Position numbers and translations under genes: made by a program
Part shown: piece after piece, positions 37,361-48,688 of the stretch
How the letters are laid out: the number at the start of each line of letters is the position of its first letter
Position numbering within the stretch: the first letter of the stretch is position 1
Assembly: GCF_008370045.1 (NCBI RefSeq)
Contig: NZ_VOBN01000001.1
Location: 992,001 to 1,056,000, forward strand
DNA: 64,000 nt
Source: Pseudomonas sp. ANT_J12
GTDB lineage: Bacteria; Pseudomonadota; Gammaproteobacteria; Pseudomonadales; Pseudomonadaceae
Direction of reading: 5' to 3'
Notes under the pieces: model-generated
What the model was told of the DNA's origin: nothing
What the model saw: the letters and a program-made list of their open reading frames with translations, nothing else
Database searches by the model: none

Positions 37361-38962
37361 ATGCGCCATACCTTGGTTTTATCCGCATTGCTGGGCACCG
37401 GCCTGTTGGCCGCCACTTCCATCAGCCAGGCCGCCAACAACAGCCTGGTGTTCTGCTCTGAAGGCAGCCCCGCCGGTTTCGACACGGCGCAGTACACCAC
37501 TGCGACCGACAACGACGCCGCCGAGCCGCTGTACAACCGACTGGCAGAGTTTGAAAAAGGCGCCACCAACGTCGTTCCGGGCCTGGCCACTCGCTGGGAT
37601 ATTTCCGAAGACGGCCTCACGTACACCTTCCACCTGCGCGAAGGGGTGAAGTTCCACACCACGCCCTACTTCACGCCAACCCGTGATTTCAATGCCGATG
37701 ACGTGCTGTTCACGTTCAACCGCATGCTCGATCCGCAGCAACCTTTCCGTAAGGCTTACCCCACCGAGTTCCCGTATTTCAACGGGATGAGCCTGAACAA
37801 GAACATCGCCAAGGTCGAAAAGACCGGGCCGCTGACCGTGGTCATGACGCTCAACAGCGTCGACGCCGCGTTCATCCAGAACCTCGCCATGAGCTTCGCC
37901 GCCATCCTGTCGGCCGAATACGCCGACAAACTGTTGGCCGACGGCAAGCCCAGCGACATCAACCAGAAGCCGATCGGCACCGGGCCGTTCGTGTTCAAGA
38001 GCTACCAGAAAGATTCCAACATCCGCTACAGCGGCAACAAGCAGTACTGGGACCCGAGCCGGGTCAAGCTCGACAACCTGATTTTCGCCATCAACACCGA
38101 CGCCTCGGTGCGGGTGCAGAAGCTCAAGGCCAACGAGTGCCAGATCACCCTGCATCCGCGCCCTGCCGATGTGACCGCCCTGAAGAACGACCCGAAACTC
38201 AAGCTGATCGAGAAGCCGGGTTTCAACCTTGGCTACATCGCCTACAACGTGCGGCACAAACCGTTCGACCAGCTCGAAGTGCGTCAGGCGCTGGACATGG
38301 CGGTGAACAAGCAAAGCATTCTCAACGCCGTGTACCAGGGCGCCGGGCAGTTGGCGGTCAACGCCATGCCGCCGACCCAGTGGTCCTACGACGACACCAT
38401 CAAGGACGCCGCCTACAACCCGGAAAAAGCCAGGGAATTGCTCAAGGCTGCCGGCGTGAAGGAAGGCACCGAAATCACCCTCTGGGCCATGCCGGTCCAG
38501 CGCCCGTACAACCCCAACGCCAAGTTGATGGCCGAAATGCTCCAGGCGGATTGGGCGAAGATCGGCCTCAAGGTCAACATCGTCAGCTACGAATGGGGCG
38601 AGTACATCAAGCGCACCAAGAATGGCGAGCACGACGTCAGCCTGATCGGCTGGACCGGTGACAACGGGGACCCGGACAACTGGCTCGGCACGCTGTACAG
38701 CTGTGACGCCATCGGCGGCAACAACTACTCCATGTGGTGCGATCCGGCTTACGACAAATTGGTCAAGCAGGCCAAGGTCGTCACCGATCGTGACCAACGC
38801 ACCGTGCTTTACAAACAGGCGCAGCAATTGCTTAAGCAGCAAGTGCCGATCACGCCTATTGCTCACTCGACGGTCAACCAACCGTTAAGCGCCAAAATCG
38901 AAGGGTTCAAGGTAAGCCCCTTTGGTCGCAACGTGTTCTCGGGTGTCAGCATCGATCAATAA
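37361..38962 (+). CDS. dppA3: Di/oligopeptide-binding protein DppA3
   Basis: This 533-residue periplasmic binding protein is closely related to DppA2 over its whole length. Signal peptide MRHTLVLSALLGTGLLAATS is followed by FCSEGSPAGFDTAQYTTATD. The start at 37361 has AGAGGGAGCG upstream. In P. aeruginosa a dipeptidase gene (mdpA) and regulator (psdR) lie between dppA2 and dppA3; here the genes are adjacent with only leader sequence between them. It is followed by the porin gene. Confidence 0.94.
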   Translation: MRHTLVLSALLGTGLLAATSISQAANNSLVFCSEGSPAGFDTAQYTTATDNDAAEPLYNRLAEFEKGATNVVPGLATRWDISEDGLTYTFHLREGVKFHTTPYFTPTRDFNADDVLFTFNRMLDPQQPFRKAYPTEFPYFNGMSLNKNIAKVEKTGPLTVVMTLNSVDAAFIQNLAMSFAAILSAEYADKLLADGKPSDINQKPIGTGPFVFKSYQKDSNIRYSGNKQYWDPSRVKLDNLIFAINTDASVRVQKLKANECQITLHPRPADVTALKNDPKLKLIEKPGFNLGYIAYNVRHKPFDQLEVRQALDMAVNKQSILNAVYQGAGQLAVNAMPPTQWSYDDTIKDAAYNPEKARELLKAAGVKEGTEITLWAMPVQRPYNPNAKLMAEMLQADWAKIGLKVNIVSYEWGEYIKRTKNGEHDVSLIGWTGDNGDPDNWLGTLYSCDAIGGNNYSMWCDPAYDKLVKQAKVVTDRDQRTVLYKQAQQLLKQQVPITPIAHSTVNQPLSAKIEGFKVSPFGRNVFSGVSIDQ

Positions 38963-39133
38963 CCGATAAGCCTGAAACGCTGAGGACGGATTCTGTCCTC
39001 ACGCAAGCGTATTGCCGTAATTCGCCAAACAGGCCTGGAGCAAACGTTTGCGATGCCTTGAATGAGTTCAACCAAATAGTCGGATCACCAAAAAAGACCG
39101 GCATTAAAAAAAAGAAAGAAAGGAGCTTCACCC

Positions 39134-40552
39134 ATGAAACTGAGCAGCACCGCGATTTTGGCCTTGGCCATCAGCAGCGTAACCGCCACGGCTTACGCAG
39201 AAACCCAGAGTCAGGCGTTCACCCCGGTTACCGTGAAAGAGAAAAGTGCCCAAAGCGAAGCCACGGGCTTTGTCGAAGGTCAATCGATCAGCGGCACCAC
39301 GCGTAACTGGTACGCCAACGAACAGTTCAAGCGTGGCGCCAAGCTCCGTTACAAGGAAGACGGCGTACTGAAGGAAACGGATCGTCGTATCAACTGGGTC
39401 CAGGGCACGATCATCAAGTACAACTCGGGTTTCACTGAGGGTACTGTCGGCTTCAGTACTGAAGTCGCGGCTTACAACGCTATCGCCCTGGATCGTGACC
39501 GCAAGGATCTGGCATCTGCCAATGGCGGCGCACCCATTCCCGGTGTTGGCGGTCTCGGCAATAACCGTACCCTGACTAAAAATGGCGGCGACGCCGAGGG
39601 GCAGTGGAGCAAGCTCGGCCTGGCCAACGTCAAGGCCCGTTTCTCCAACACCACGCTGACCGCCGGCCGCATGAACTTCAGCAGCCCGATGGTCGATGTC
39701 ATCGGTAACCGTCCACTGCCTTCAAGCTTTGAAGGTGTGGCGATCAAGAGTGAAGAACTGGAAAACCTGTCGTTTGACCTGGCCGCCTTTGATCGCAACT
39801 CACCGCGTACAGAAGAGAGCCAGCGTAAATTCCGCGCGGAATACGCCGACCACCTCGTTGAGGTCGATCACGTATACACCGGCGGTATCACCTACCAGCC
39901 GTTCGCCAGCTTGACCACCAGCCTGTGGGGCACCCAGGCCGAAGACATGTGGAACCAGTACTACTTCGGCGCCAGCCACGTATTGGGTGACAGCTCGGTG
40001 CTGAGCCTGACCACCGGCCTGAACTACTACAAGACCGTTGACGAAGGCAAAGCCAAGCTCGGCCAGATCGACAACGACACTTACTCGCTGTCGCTGGGCC
40101 TGACCCACCAGGCCCACAGCCTGACCTTCTCGTACCAGGAAGTGAACGGTAACGAATACTTCGACTACCTGCACGAAACCAACGGCATCTACCTGGCCAA
40201 CTCCCTGCTGTCCGACTTCAACGGCCCGAACGAAAAATCCTTCCAGATCGCCTACGGCCTGAACATGGCCGAATACGGCGTTCCTGGCCTGAAGTTCAAC
40301 ATCTACCAGGCTCGCGGCTGGGGCATCGACGGTACTCACTATAAAGGTGGCGAGTACGACAGCGTGCGGGCGATGGACGGCGAACACCATTACGAATATG
40401 GCATCGGTACTTCGTACGCCGTGCAGAGCGGCCCGCTTAAAGCGACCACCATCCGCGCGACCTACACCGCCCACCGCGCCAGCGAAAACCAGGCCGATGG
40501 CAGCCTCAACGAGTTCCGTCTCGTGACCACCATCCCATTCAACATTCTGTAA
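39134..40552 (+). CDS. opdP: OprD-family porin, OpdP type
   Basis: This outer-membrane 18-strand channel of the OprD family has 472 residues with a signal peptide (LALAISSVTATAYA) and the family N-terminus FVEGQSISGTTRNWY. The C-terminus NEFRLVTTIPFNIL ends with the usual hydrophobic strand. OpdP of P. aeruginosa passes glycine-glutamate dipeptides and, incidentally, carbapenems. Its place between dppA3 and dppA4 matches PA4501, which supports a peptide-uptake role. AAGGAGC precedes the ATG. Confidence 0.93.
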   Translation: MKLSSTAILALAISSVTATAYAETQSQAFTPVTVKEKSAQSEATGFVEGQSISGTTRNWYANEQFKRGAKLRYKEDGVLKETDRRINWVQGTIIKYNSGFTEGTVGFSTEVAAYNAIALDRDRKDLASANGGAPIPGVGGLGNNRTLTKNGGDAEGQWSKLGLANVKARFSNTTLTAGRMNFSSPMVDVIGNRPLPSSFEGVAIKSEELENLSFDLAAFDRNSPRTEESQRKFRAEYADHLVEVDHVYTGGITYQPFASLTTSLWGTQAEDMWNQYYFGASHVLGDSSVLSLTTGLNYYKTVDEGKAKLGQIDNDTYSLSLGLTHQAHSLTFSYQEVNGNEYFDYLHETNGIYLANSLLSDFNGPNEKSFQIAYGLNMAEYGVPGLKFNIYQARGWGIDGTHYKGGEYDSVRAMDGEHHYEYGIGTSYAVQSGPLKATTIRATYTAHRASENQADGSLNEFRLVTTIPFNIL

Positions 40553-40563
40553 AAACGCACGCC

Positions 40564-40605
40564 AACGGCTGACTCAAGATGAGTCGGCCGTTCGGTTTTT
40601 ATCTG
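40564..40605 (+). terminator. Intrinsic terminator between opdP and dppA4
   Basis: The arms AACGGCTGACTC and GAGTCGGCCGTT are followed by CGGTTTTT. The stem has one bulge. It separates porin from dppA4 transcription or attenuates read-through. Confidence 0.75.
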
Positions 40606-40630
40606 TTCAACCGATTGCAGAGGGTTCTTG

Positions 40631-42226
40631 ATGAAAATGCTTCCCCTACGTGCGGCCATCGCTGCCGCGTTGCTGAGTGTCGCTGTTGGCGTCTCGGCCA
40701 AACCCTTGGTGGTCTGCACCGAAGCCAGTCCGGAAGGCTTCGACATGGTCCAGTACACGACTGCAGTCACAGCCGATGCGGTGGCCGAAACCATCTTCAA
40801 TCGCCTGGCGGACTTCAAGCCCGGCACCACCGAAGTGGTTCCGGCACTGGCCGATTCCTGGGACATCAGCGAAGACGGTCTGAGCTACACGTTCCACCTG
40901 CGCAAAGGCGTCAAGTTCCACACCACCGAATACTTCAAGCCGACCCGCGACATGAACGCCGACGACGTGGTCTGGAGCTTCCAGCGCCAGCTGGACCCGA
41001 ATCACCCGTGGCACAAACTGTCGAGCGTGGGCTTCCCGTACTTTGAAAGCATGGGCTTCAAGGAACTGCTCAAAAGCGTCGAGAAAGTCGACGACAACAC
41101 AGTCAAGTTCACGCTGACCCGTCGCGAAGCGCCGTTCCTGGCCGACATCGCCATGGCCTTCTCTTCGATCTACTCCGCCGAGTACGCTGACCAGTTGCTC
41201 AAGGCCAACAAGACCGGCGATCTGAACAACAAGCCAGTGGGCACCGGCCCGTTCATCTTCCAGCGTTACGCCAAGGACGCTCAAGTCCGCTTCAAGGCCA
41301 ACCCGGAATACTTCCGTGGCAAGCCACCGGCAGAAGCGCTGATCCTGGCCATCGCCACCGACAACAACGTGCGCCTGCAAAAGCTCAAGGCCAACGAGTG
41401 CCAGATCGCGCTGTATCCGAAACCGGATGACATCCCGAGCATCAAGAAAGACACCAACCTGAAAGTCGATGAACTGAACGCGATGACCGTGTCGTACATC
41501 GCCATGAACACCACCCACAAGTACATGAGCGACGTGCGGGTGCGCAAAGCCATCGACATCGCGTTCGACAAGGCCGCTTACGTCAATGCGCTGTTTGGCA
41601 AAGGCAATGCGACGGTCGCGGTCAACCCGTACCCGGACACCCTGCTGGGTTACAACCACGACCTGAAGAACCCGCCACGTGACCTCGACAAGGCGCGCGC
41701 CCTGCTCAAGGAAGCCGGCGTACCGGAAGGCACCACGTTTACCCTGTTCACCCGTAACGGCGGCGGTCCGACCAACCCGAACCCGATGCTCGGCGCGCAG
41801 ATGATGCAGGCTGACCTGGCCAAGGTCGGGATCAAGATCGACATTCGCGTCATGGAATGGGGCGAAATGCTCAAGCGCGCCAAAAACGGCGAGCACGACA
41901 TGGTTTCCGCCGGATGGGCGGGCGACAACGGCGACCCGGATAACTTCCTGACGCCTATGCTCAGTTGCGAGGCAGCCAAAAACGGCGAAAACTACGCGCG
42001 CTGGTGCAGCGAGAAATTCCAGGCGCTGATCGACGAAGCCCGCGCTAAAGTAGATCCGGCCGAACGCGCCAAGCTGTACGAACAAGCCCAGGTAGTCTTT
42101 AACCAGGACCAACCGTGGATCAGCATGGCCCACACCCGTATGTTTACCGCAATGCGCAACAACGTAGAGGGCTATCACATTAGCCCCCTCACCACGAATA
42201 ACTTCGCCACCACTCAGGTGAAGTAA
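40631..42226 (+). CDS. dppA4: Di/oligopeptide-binding protein DppA4
   Basis: This is a 531-residue family 5 solute-binding protein and the most divergent of the four paralogues (VCTEASPEGFDMVQYTTAVT; VRKAIDIAFDKAAYV). A signal peptide (AAIAAALLSVAVGVSA) directs it to the periplasm. The ATG at 40631 follows AGAGGGTTCTTG. It lies immediately before the permease genes and is likely the binding protein transcribed with dppBCDF, as in P. aeruginosa. Confidence 0.94.
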   Translation: MKMLPLRAAIAAALLSVAVGVSAKPLVVCTEASPEGFDMVQYTTAVTADAVAETIFNRLADFKPGTTEVVPALADSWDISEDGLSYTFHLRKGVKFHTTEYFKPTRDMNADDVVWSFQRQLDPNHPWHKLSSVGFPYFESMGFKELLKSVEKVDDNTVKFTLTRREAPFLADIAMAFSSIYSAEYADQLLKANKTGDLNNKPVGTGPFIFQRYAKDAQVRFKANPEYFRGKPPAEALILAIATDNNVRLQKLKANECQIALYPKPDDIPSIKKDTNLKVDELNAMTVSYIAMNTTHKYMSDVRVRKAIDIAFDKAAYVNALFGKGNATVAVNPYPDTLLGYNHDLKNPPRDLDKARALLKEAGVPEGTTFTLFTRNGGGPTNPNPMLGAQMMQADLAKVGIKIDIRVMEWGEMLKRAKNGEHDMVSAGWAGDNGDPDNFLTPMLSCEAAKNGENYARWCSEKFQALIDEARAKVDPAERAKLYEQAQVVFNQDQPWISMAHTRMFTAMRNNVEGYHISPLTTNNFATTQVK

Positions 42227-42236
42227 ATAAGAAAAC

Positions 42237-42268
42237 GCCCGGTGTCTCTGATCCCAGAAACACCGGGC
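42237..42268 (+). other. Intercistronic hairpin between dppA4 and dppB
   Basis: Perfect 9-bp arms GCCCGGTGT (42237-42245) and ACACCGGGC (42260-42268) have no U-tract. Hairpins here commonly stabilise the binding-protein message so that it exceeds the permease. Confidence 0.65.
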
Positions 42269-42300
42269 ACGCCTAACCGGCTGATGAGGTAGCACACAAG

Positions 42301-43311
42301 ATGTTTAGTTTTATTGCCCGCCGACTGGGGTTGTTGATCCCCACGTTTTTCGGCATCACCCTGCTGACTTTCGCGTTGATTCGCATGATTCCGGGCGACC
42401 CCGTGGAAGTAATGATGGGCGAACGTCGGGTCGACCCCGAAATGCACGCCCAGGCAATGGAACGCCTTGGTCTGAACAAACCCCTGTATGCCCAATACCT
42501 GGATTACATCGGCAAGTTGGCCCACGGCGACCTTGGCGAATCCCTGCGTACCCGTGAAAGCGTCTGGACCGAGTTCAGCTCTCTATTCCCTGCGACCCTG
42601 GAACTGTCCATGGCCGCGCTGTTGTTCGCCGGCATCCTGGGCCTTCTGGCCGGGGTGATCGCGGCACTCAAGCGAGGATCCCTGTTCGACCATGGGGTGA
42701 TGGGCATCTCCCTGGCGGGATATTCGATGCCGATCTTCTGGTGGGGCCTGATCCTGATCATGTTCTTCTCGGTGTCCCTGGGCTGGACCCCGGTGTCCGG
42801 GCGGATCGACCTGCTGTACGACATCGAGCCGCGCACCGGTTTCATGCTCATCGACACCTTGCTGGCCGATGACGTCGGTGCGTTCTTCGATGCCCTGCAT
42901 CACCTGATCCTGCCGGCCATCGTGCTTGGCACCATCCCGCTGGCCGTTATCGCGCGGATGACCCGTTCGTCGATGCTCGAAGTGCTGCGTGAAGACTACA
43001 TCCGTACCGCCCGTGCCAAAGGCCTGTCGCCGGCGCGCGTAGTGTTCGTGCACGGCCTGCGCAACGCGCTGATCCCGGTACTGACCGTGGTCGGCCTGCA
43101 AGTCGGCACGCTGTTGGCGGGTGCGGTCCTGACCGAAACCATTTTCTCCTGGCCCGGCATCGGCAAATGGCTGATCGAAGCCATTGGCGCACGGGACTAT
43201 CCCGTGGTGCAGAACGGCATCCTGTTAATCGCCTGCCTGGTGATTCTGGTCAACTTCGTAGTGGACATCCTCTACGGCTTTGCCAACCCACGCATTCGTC
43301 ACCAGCGCTGA
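42301..43311 (+). CDS. dppB: Dipeptide ABC transporter permease DppB
   Basis: This 336-residue inner-membrane permease of the DppB/OppB type has six membrane segments. The N-terminal MFSFIARRLGLLIPTFFGIT and the EAA-loop region MLEVLREDYIRTARAKGLSP, which docks with the ATPases, are clear. It pairs with DppC. GAGGTAGC precedes the ATG. First gene of dppBCDF; 7 bp separate its stop from dppC. Confidence 0.96.
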   Translation: MFSFIARRLGLLIPTFFGITLLTFALIRMIPGDPVEVMMGERRVDPEMHAQAMERLGLNKPLYAQYLDYIGKLAHGDLGESLRTRESVWTEFSSLFPATLELSMAALLFAGILGLLAGVIAALKRGSLFDHGVMGISLAGYSMPIFWWGLILIMFFSVSLGWTPVSGRIDLLYDIEPRTGFMLIDTLLADDVGAFFDALHHLILPAIVLGTIPLAVIARMTRSSMLEVLREDYIRTARAKGLSPARVVFVHGLRNALIPVLTVVGLQVGTLLAGAVLTETIFSWPGIGKWLIEAIGARDYPVVQNGILLIACLVILVNFVVDILYGFANPRIRHQR

Positions 43312-43318
43312 GATCCTC

Positions 43319-44236
43319 ATGACCATGACCACTCAAATTCCAGCGGCAGCAGTCGATCAAAGCCTGCTGTACCCGTCTCCGTACAAAGAATTCTGGCAAG
43401 CCTTCTCCAAGAACAAAGGTGCCGTCGCCGGCCTGCTGTTCATGCTGCTGGTGATTTTCTGCGCGATCTTCGCGCCATGGGTTGCCCCACATAACCCGAG
43501 CGAGCAATACCGTGACTTCCTGCTGACCCCACCGTCCTGGCTGGAAGGCGGGCAAATCCAGTTCCTGCTCGGCACCGATGAACTGGGTCGCGACCTGCTG
43601 TCGCGCCTGATCAACGGTTCGCGCCTGTCCCTGCTGATCGGCTTGTCGTCGGTAGTGATGTCGCTGATTCCGGGGATCCTGCTGGGTCTGTTCGCCGGGT
43701 TCTTCCCGAAGGTGCTTGGTCCAACCATCATGCGCCTGATGGACATCATGCTGGCCCTGCCGTCCCTGCTGCTGGCCGTGGCGATTGTCGCCATCCTCGG
43801 CCCTGGCCTGATCAACACCATCATTGCCATCGCCGTGGTTTCGTTGCCGTCCTATGTCCGTCTGACCCGCGCTGCGGTGATGGGCGAACTGAACCGCGAC
43901 TACGTGACCGCCGCGCGCCTCGCCGGTGCCGGCCTGCCACGCCTGATGTTCGTCACCGTGCTGCCCAACTGCATGGCGCCGCTGATCGTACAAGCGACCT
44001 TGAGCTTCTCCTCGGCGATTCTCGATGCCGCCGCCCTGGGCTTCCTGGGCCTTGGCGTACAACCGCCAACCCCTGAGTGGGGCACCATGCTGGCTTCGGC
44101 TCGCGACTACATCGAACGCGCCTGGTGGGTGGTAAGCCTGCCTGGTCTGACCATTTTGCTCAGCGTGCTGGCAATCAACTTGATGGGCGACGGTCTGCGC
44201 GATGCGCTGGACCCGAAACTCAAGAACGCCGCCTGA
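43319..44236 (+). CDS. dppC: Dipeptide ABC transporter permease DppC
   Basis: This is the second permease subunit, 305 residues, with an N-terminal OppC_N region ([20 protein letters not shown]) and six membrane segments. The EAA-like loop reads [19 protein letters not shown]. Start choice is between ATGs at 43319 and 43325; the first is taken, with GAG close upstream, but the difference is only two residues. Ten bases separate its stop from dppD. Confidence 0.95.
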   Translation: MTMTTQIPAAAVDQSLLYPSPYKEFWQAFSKNKGAVAGLLFMLLVIFCAIFAPWVAPHNPSEQYRDFLLTPPSWLEGGQIQFLLGTDELGRDLLSRLINGSRLSLLIGLSSVVMSLIPGILLGLFAGFFPKVLGPTIMRLMDIMLALPSLLLAVAIVAILGPGLINTIIAIAVVSLPSYVRLTRAAVMGELNRDYVTAARLAGAGLPRLMFVTVLPNCMAPLIVQATLSFSSAILDAAALGFLGLGVQPPTPEWGTMLASARDYIERAWWVVSLPGLTILLSVLAINLMGDGLRDALDPKLKNAA

Positions 44237-44246
44237 GGAGATTCAA

Positions 44247-45215
44247 ATGTCACTGTTAGAAATCAAGAATCTCAACGTTCGCTTTGGCGACAAGAACGCC
44301 GTTCCGGTGGTCGACGGGCTCGACATTACCGTGGACAAGGGCGAAGTCCTGGCCATCGTTGGCGAGTCGGGTTCGGGTAAATCCGTGACCATGATGGCGC
44401 TGATGGGCCTGATCGAACATCCAGGGATCGTCACCGCCGACGCCCTGAATTTCGACGGCAAGAACATGCTCAAGCTCAGCAACCGTCAGCGTCGGCAGAT
44501 TGTCGGCAAAGACCTGGCCATGGTGTTCCAGGACCCGATGACCGCGCTGAACCCGAGCTACACCGTCGGCTTCCAGATCGAAGAAGTGCTGCGCCTGCAC
44601 CTCAAAATGTCCGGCAAGCAAGCGCGCAAGCGTGCCATCGAGCTGCTGGAAAAAGTGGAAATCCCGGGCGCCGCCAGCCGCATGGAGGCCTACCCGCATC
44701 AACTGTCCGGCGGTATGAGCCAGCGTGTCGCGATCGCCATGGCGATTGCCGGCGAACCGAAATTGCTGATCGCCGACGAACCGACCACCGCGTTGGACGT
44801 GACCATTCAGGCCCAGATCATGGACCTGCTGCTGGCCTTGCAGAAAGAGCAGAACATGGGCCTGGTGCTGATCACTCACGACCTCGCGGTCGTAGCCGAA
44901 ACCGCTCAGCGCGTGTGCGTGATGTACGCCGGCCAAGCGGTGGAAGTCGGTCAGGTGCCACAACTGTTCGACATTCCGGCGCACCCGTACAGCGAAGCGC
45001 TGCTCAAGGCGATTCCGGAACACAGCCTCGGCGCCACGCGCCTGGCCACGCTGCCGGGTATCGTTCCCGGTCGTTATGACCGTCCGCAGGGTTGCCTGCT
45101 GTCGCCGCGTTGCCCGTACGTGCAGGATTCCTGCCGCCAGCAACGTCCTGGCCTTGACCCGAAAAGCAACAGCCTCGCCCGCTGCTTCTACCCGCTGAAT
45201 CAGGAGGTGGCGTAA
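44247..45215 (+). CDS. dppD: Dipeptide ABC transporter ATPase DppD
   Basis: This is a 322-residue cytoplasmic ATPase. Walker A is GESGSGKSV, the signature [15 protein letters not shown] and Walker [13 protein letters not shown]. The C-terminal oligopeptide-transporter extension carries cysteines ([15 protein letters not shown]) that in this family can bind an Fe-S cluster. GAGGAG six bases before ATG 44247 decides the start. The stop overlaps the dppF ATG by one base. Confidence 0.96.
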   Translation: MSLLEIKNLNVRFGDKNAVPVVDGLDITVDKGEVLAIVGESGSGKSVTMMALMGLIEHPGIVTADALNFDGKNMLKLSNRQRRQIVGKDLAMVFQDPMTALNPSYTVGFQIEEVLRLHLKMSGKQARKRAIELLEKVEIPGAASRMEAYPHQLSGGMSQRVAIAMAIAGEPKLLIADEPTTALDVTIQAQIMDLLLALQKEQNMGLVLITHDLAVVAETAQRVCVMYAGQAVEVGQVPQLFDIPAHPYSEALLKAIPEHSLGATRLATLPGIVPGRYDRPQGCLLSPRCPYVQDSCRQQRPGLDPKSNSLARCFYPLNQEVA

Positions 45216-46195
45216 TGGCCGTCGTACTTACCGCCCGCGACCTGACCCGTCACTACGAAGTGTCCCGTGGCCTGTTCAAGGGCCATGCGACCGTGCGCGC
45301 CCTGAACGGTGTGTCGTTTGAACTGGAAGCCGGCAAGACCCTCGCGGTCGTGGGCGAATCGGGTTGCGGCAAATCCACCCTGGCCCGGGCCCTGACGCTG
45401 ATCGAGGAGCCGTCCTCCGGTTCCTTGAAAATCGCCGGACAAGAAGTGACCGGCGCCGACAAGGCGCAACGCAAGCAACTGCGCAAAGACGTGCAGATGG
45501 TGTTCCAGAGCCCGTACGCCTCGTTGAATCCACGGCAGAAAGTCGGTGACCAACTCGGCGAACCGCTGCTGATCAACACCAACCTCTCCGCCGCCGAACG
45601 TCGCGAAAAAGTCCAGGCGATGATGAAGCAGGTGGGCTTGCGTCCTGAGCACTACCAGCGTTATCCGCACATGTTCTCCGGCGGTCAGCGCCAGCGGATC
45701 GCCCTGGCTCGCGCGATGATGCTGCAACCGAAAGTGCTGGTGGCGGACGAACCGACCTCGGCGCTGGACGTGTCGATCCAGGCCCAGGTGCTGAACCTGT
45801 TCATGGATTTGCAGCAAGAGTTCAACACCGCCTACGTGTTCATCTCTCACAACCTGGCCGTCGTCCAGCACGTGGCCGATGACGTGATGGTGATGTACCT
45901 CGGTCGCCCGGTGGAAATGGGCCCGAAGAGCGACATCTACGAGCGTCCGCTGCACCCGTACACCCAGGCGTTGCTGTCGGCCACCCCGACCATTCACCCG
46001 GACCCGAACAAGCCGAAGATCAAGATCGTCGGCGAATTGCCCAATCCGCTGAATCCGCCGTCGGGTTGCGCGTTTCACAAGCGTTGCCCGTACGCGACCG
46101 AGCGTTGCAGCACTGAAGAGCCGGCTCTGCGCCTGCTCGACAGCCGCCAAGTGGCTTGCCACTACGCCGAGCAATTCCTCGACGGCGCGGCATAA
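45215..46195 (+). CDS. dppF: Dipeptide ABC transporter ATPase DppF
   Basis: This 326-residue second ATPase of the heterodimer has Walker A GESGCGKSTLA, signature FSGGQRQRIALARAM and Walker B VLVADEPTSALD. The C-terminal cysteine-rich PSGCAFHKRCPYATERC is the family extension. ATG at 45215 is read within TAATG, with AGGAGG upstream inside dppD. It ends the operon before a strong terminator. Confidence 0.96.
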   Translation: MAVVLTARDLTRHYEVSRGLFKGHATVRALNGVSFELEAGKTLAVVGESGCGKSTLARALTLIEEPSSGSLKIAGQEVTGADKAQRKQLRKDVQMVFQSPYASLNPRQKVGDQLGEPLLINTNLSAAERREKVQAMMKQVGLRPEHYQRYPHMFSGGQRQRIALARAMMLQPKVLVADEPTSALDVSIQAQVLNLFMDLQQEFNTAYVFISHNLAVVQHVADDVMVMYLGRPVEMGPKSDIYERPLHPYTQALLSATPTIHPDPNKPKIKIVGELPNPLNPPSGCAFHKRCPYATERCSTEEPALRLLDSRQVACHYAEQFLDGAA

Positions 46196-46199
46196 AAAA

Positions 46200-46229
46200 A
46201 CGCGCCTCTTTCAACGGGGCGCGCTTTTG
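46200..46229 (+). terminator. Terminator of the dpp operon
   Basis: CGCGCC (46201-46206) pairs with GGCGCG downstream, extended by wobble pairs, and is followed by CTTTTG. An A-run precedes the 5' arm, so it may act on both strands. Confidence 0.75.
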
Positions 46230-46301
46230 ATGAGTTGACCAAACCCCTTCTACCTGGATTGCGCATCAGTCCGGTGGAAGGGGTTTTCTTTTGCCTGCGG
46301 T

Positions 46302-46559
46302 TTAGGTCTGGCTGTCGCCTTCTTCGTCATCGTCGGTATCCGGCTCATCGGTGGTCGAGTCGTCATCACCGGCGCTGCCACCCTGCCCCTTATCACCGCC
46401 CTCGGAGTCGTCCGCAGCGATCATCATGCCCGTGTGCACCACCTGCCCGCTTGAAGCCTGCTCACCATGGGCCGGGCAATCCGCCCACGCCGCCGACATG
46501 CCGACGGACAGCATCACCAAAACCTTCAGCAGCAACACAATGCGTTGAAAAATGCTCAT
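46302..46559 (-). CDS. Small exported protein with acidic tail
   Basis: This 85-residue hypothetical protein has a signal peptide (FQRIVLLLKVLVMLSVGMSA, cut near AWA) and a mature part of about 58 residues. The mature part has one Cys, two His (CPAHGEQ, VVHTGMM) and a strongly acidic Gly/Asp/Glu tail (SEGGDKGQGGSAGDDDSTTD...). The start at 46559 is chosen for the signal peptide; an ATG four codons upstream is too close to its AAAGG. The acidic tail could bind cations. No family recognised. Confidence 0.65.
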   Translation of the reverse strand: MSIFQRIVLLLKVLVMLSVGMSAAWADCPAHGEQASSGQVVHTGMMIAADDSEGGDKGQGGSAGDDDSTTDEPDTDDDEEGDSQT

Positions 46560-46759
46560 AGCCGATTCCATCCTTTCTGAGATGCAGCATAAGTGCCTGA
46601 CGGCGCATGACCCGAGTGCCGTGGCGCTGAATGAAATCTAGTTCCGATCGGCCGGGTTCTCCAGATAGGACGCTGACGGAAGGTGGGAATTGCCGTTAAT
46701 GGGCAGATTGGTTTGGAATAGGGACTATGCCGAACAGCAATTTCAGAGCTCGATACTTT

Positions 46760-46866
46760 GATCGTTCCTACGCTCCGCGTGGGAATGCCTCAATGGACGC
46801 TCTGCGTCCGCTCTTGGGACGCGGAGCGTCCCGGGCTGCATTCCCACGCAGAGCGTGGGAACGATC
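46760..46866. repeat. Palindromic repeat, GATCGTTCCCACGC family
   Basis: A single 107-bp copy with one arm slightly diverged (TTCCTACGC). It lies in the 387-bp gap between the acidic-tail gene and prfC. Apart from this and the prfC terminator, I see nothing else in that gap except the short leader of the acidic-tail gene. Confidence 0.82.
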
Positions 46867-46894
46867 AACATAGGGGGGATTTTTCCTTTGCGTA

Positions 46895-46930
46895 ATAAAA
46901 AACCCCGCAGCTTTCGCAACGGGGTTTTGG
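46895..46930. terminator. Terminator after prfC, possibly bidirectional
   Basis: CCCCG (46903-46907) pairs with CGGGG (46920-46924), extended by A/T pairs; it is followed by a T-run on the minus strand and preceded by an A-run. It stops prfC. Confidence 0.8.
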
Positions 46931-46946
46931 GTACAGCCATCAGACC

Positions 46947-48530
<1,584 letters not shown>

Positions 48531-48674
48531 GGGAAATCGCCTGGCAGGTGATTCAAAAAAGGGCGGCGAGTATAGCGCAAACCGAGCGTCACGGACCACC
48601 GCTCGCCCAGTCGCCCATGGCGATTAACGGGACCGTTGGGAGATCAAGGGTGGCTAATTGCTGCTAATTATGGA

Positions 48675-48688
48675 ACCTTTTAAAAGGT
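48675..48688. promoter_or_regulatory. Perfect palindrome in the prfC/osmoprotectant intergenic region
   Basis: ACCTTTTAAAAGGT is a 14-bp perfect dyad in the 366-bp gap between divergent prfC and the permease gene. A second short inverted repeat, GCTGATAAATCAGC, lies at about 48728-48741. Either could be a regulator site; neither matches a site I can name. No other feature is seen in this gap. Confidence 0.3.
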
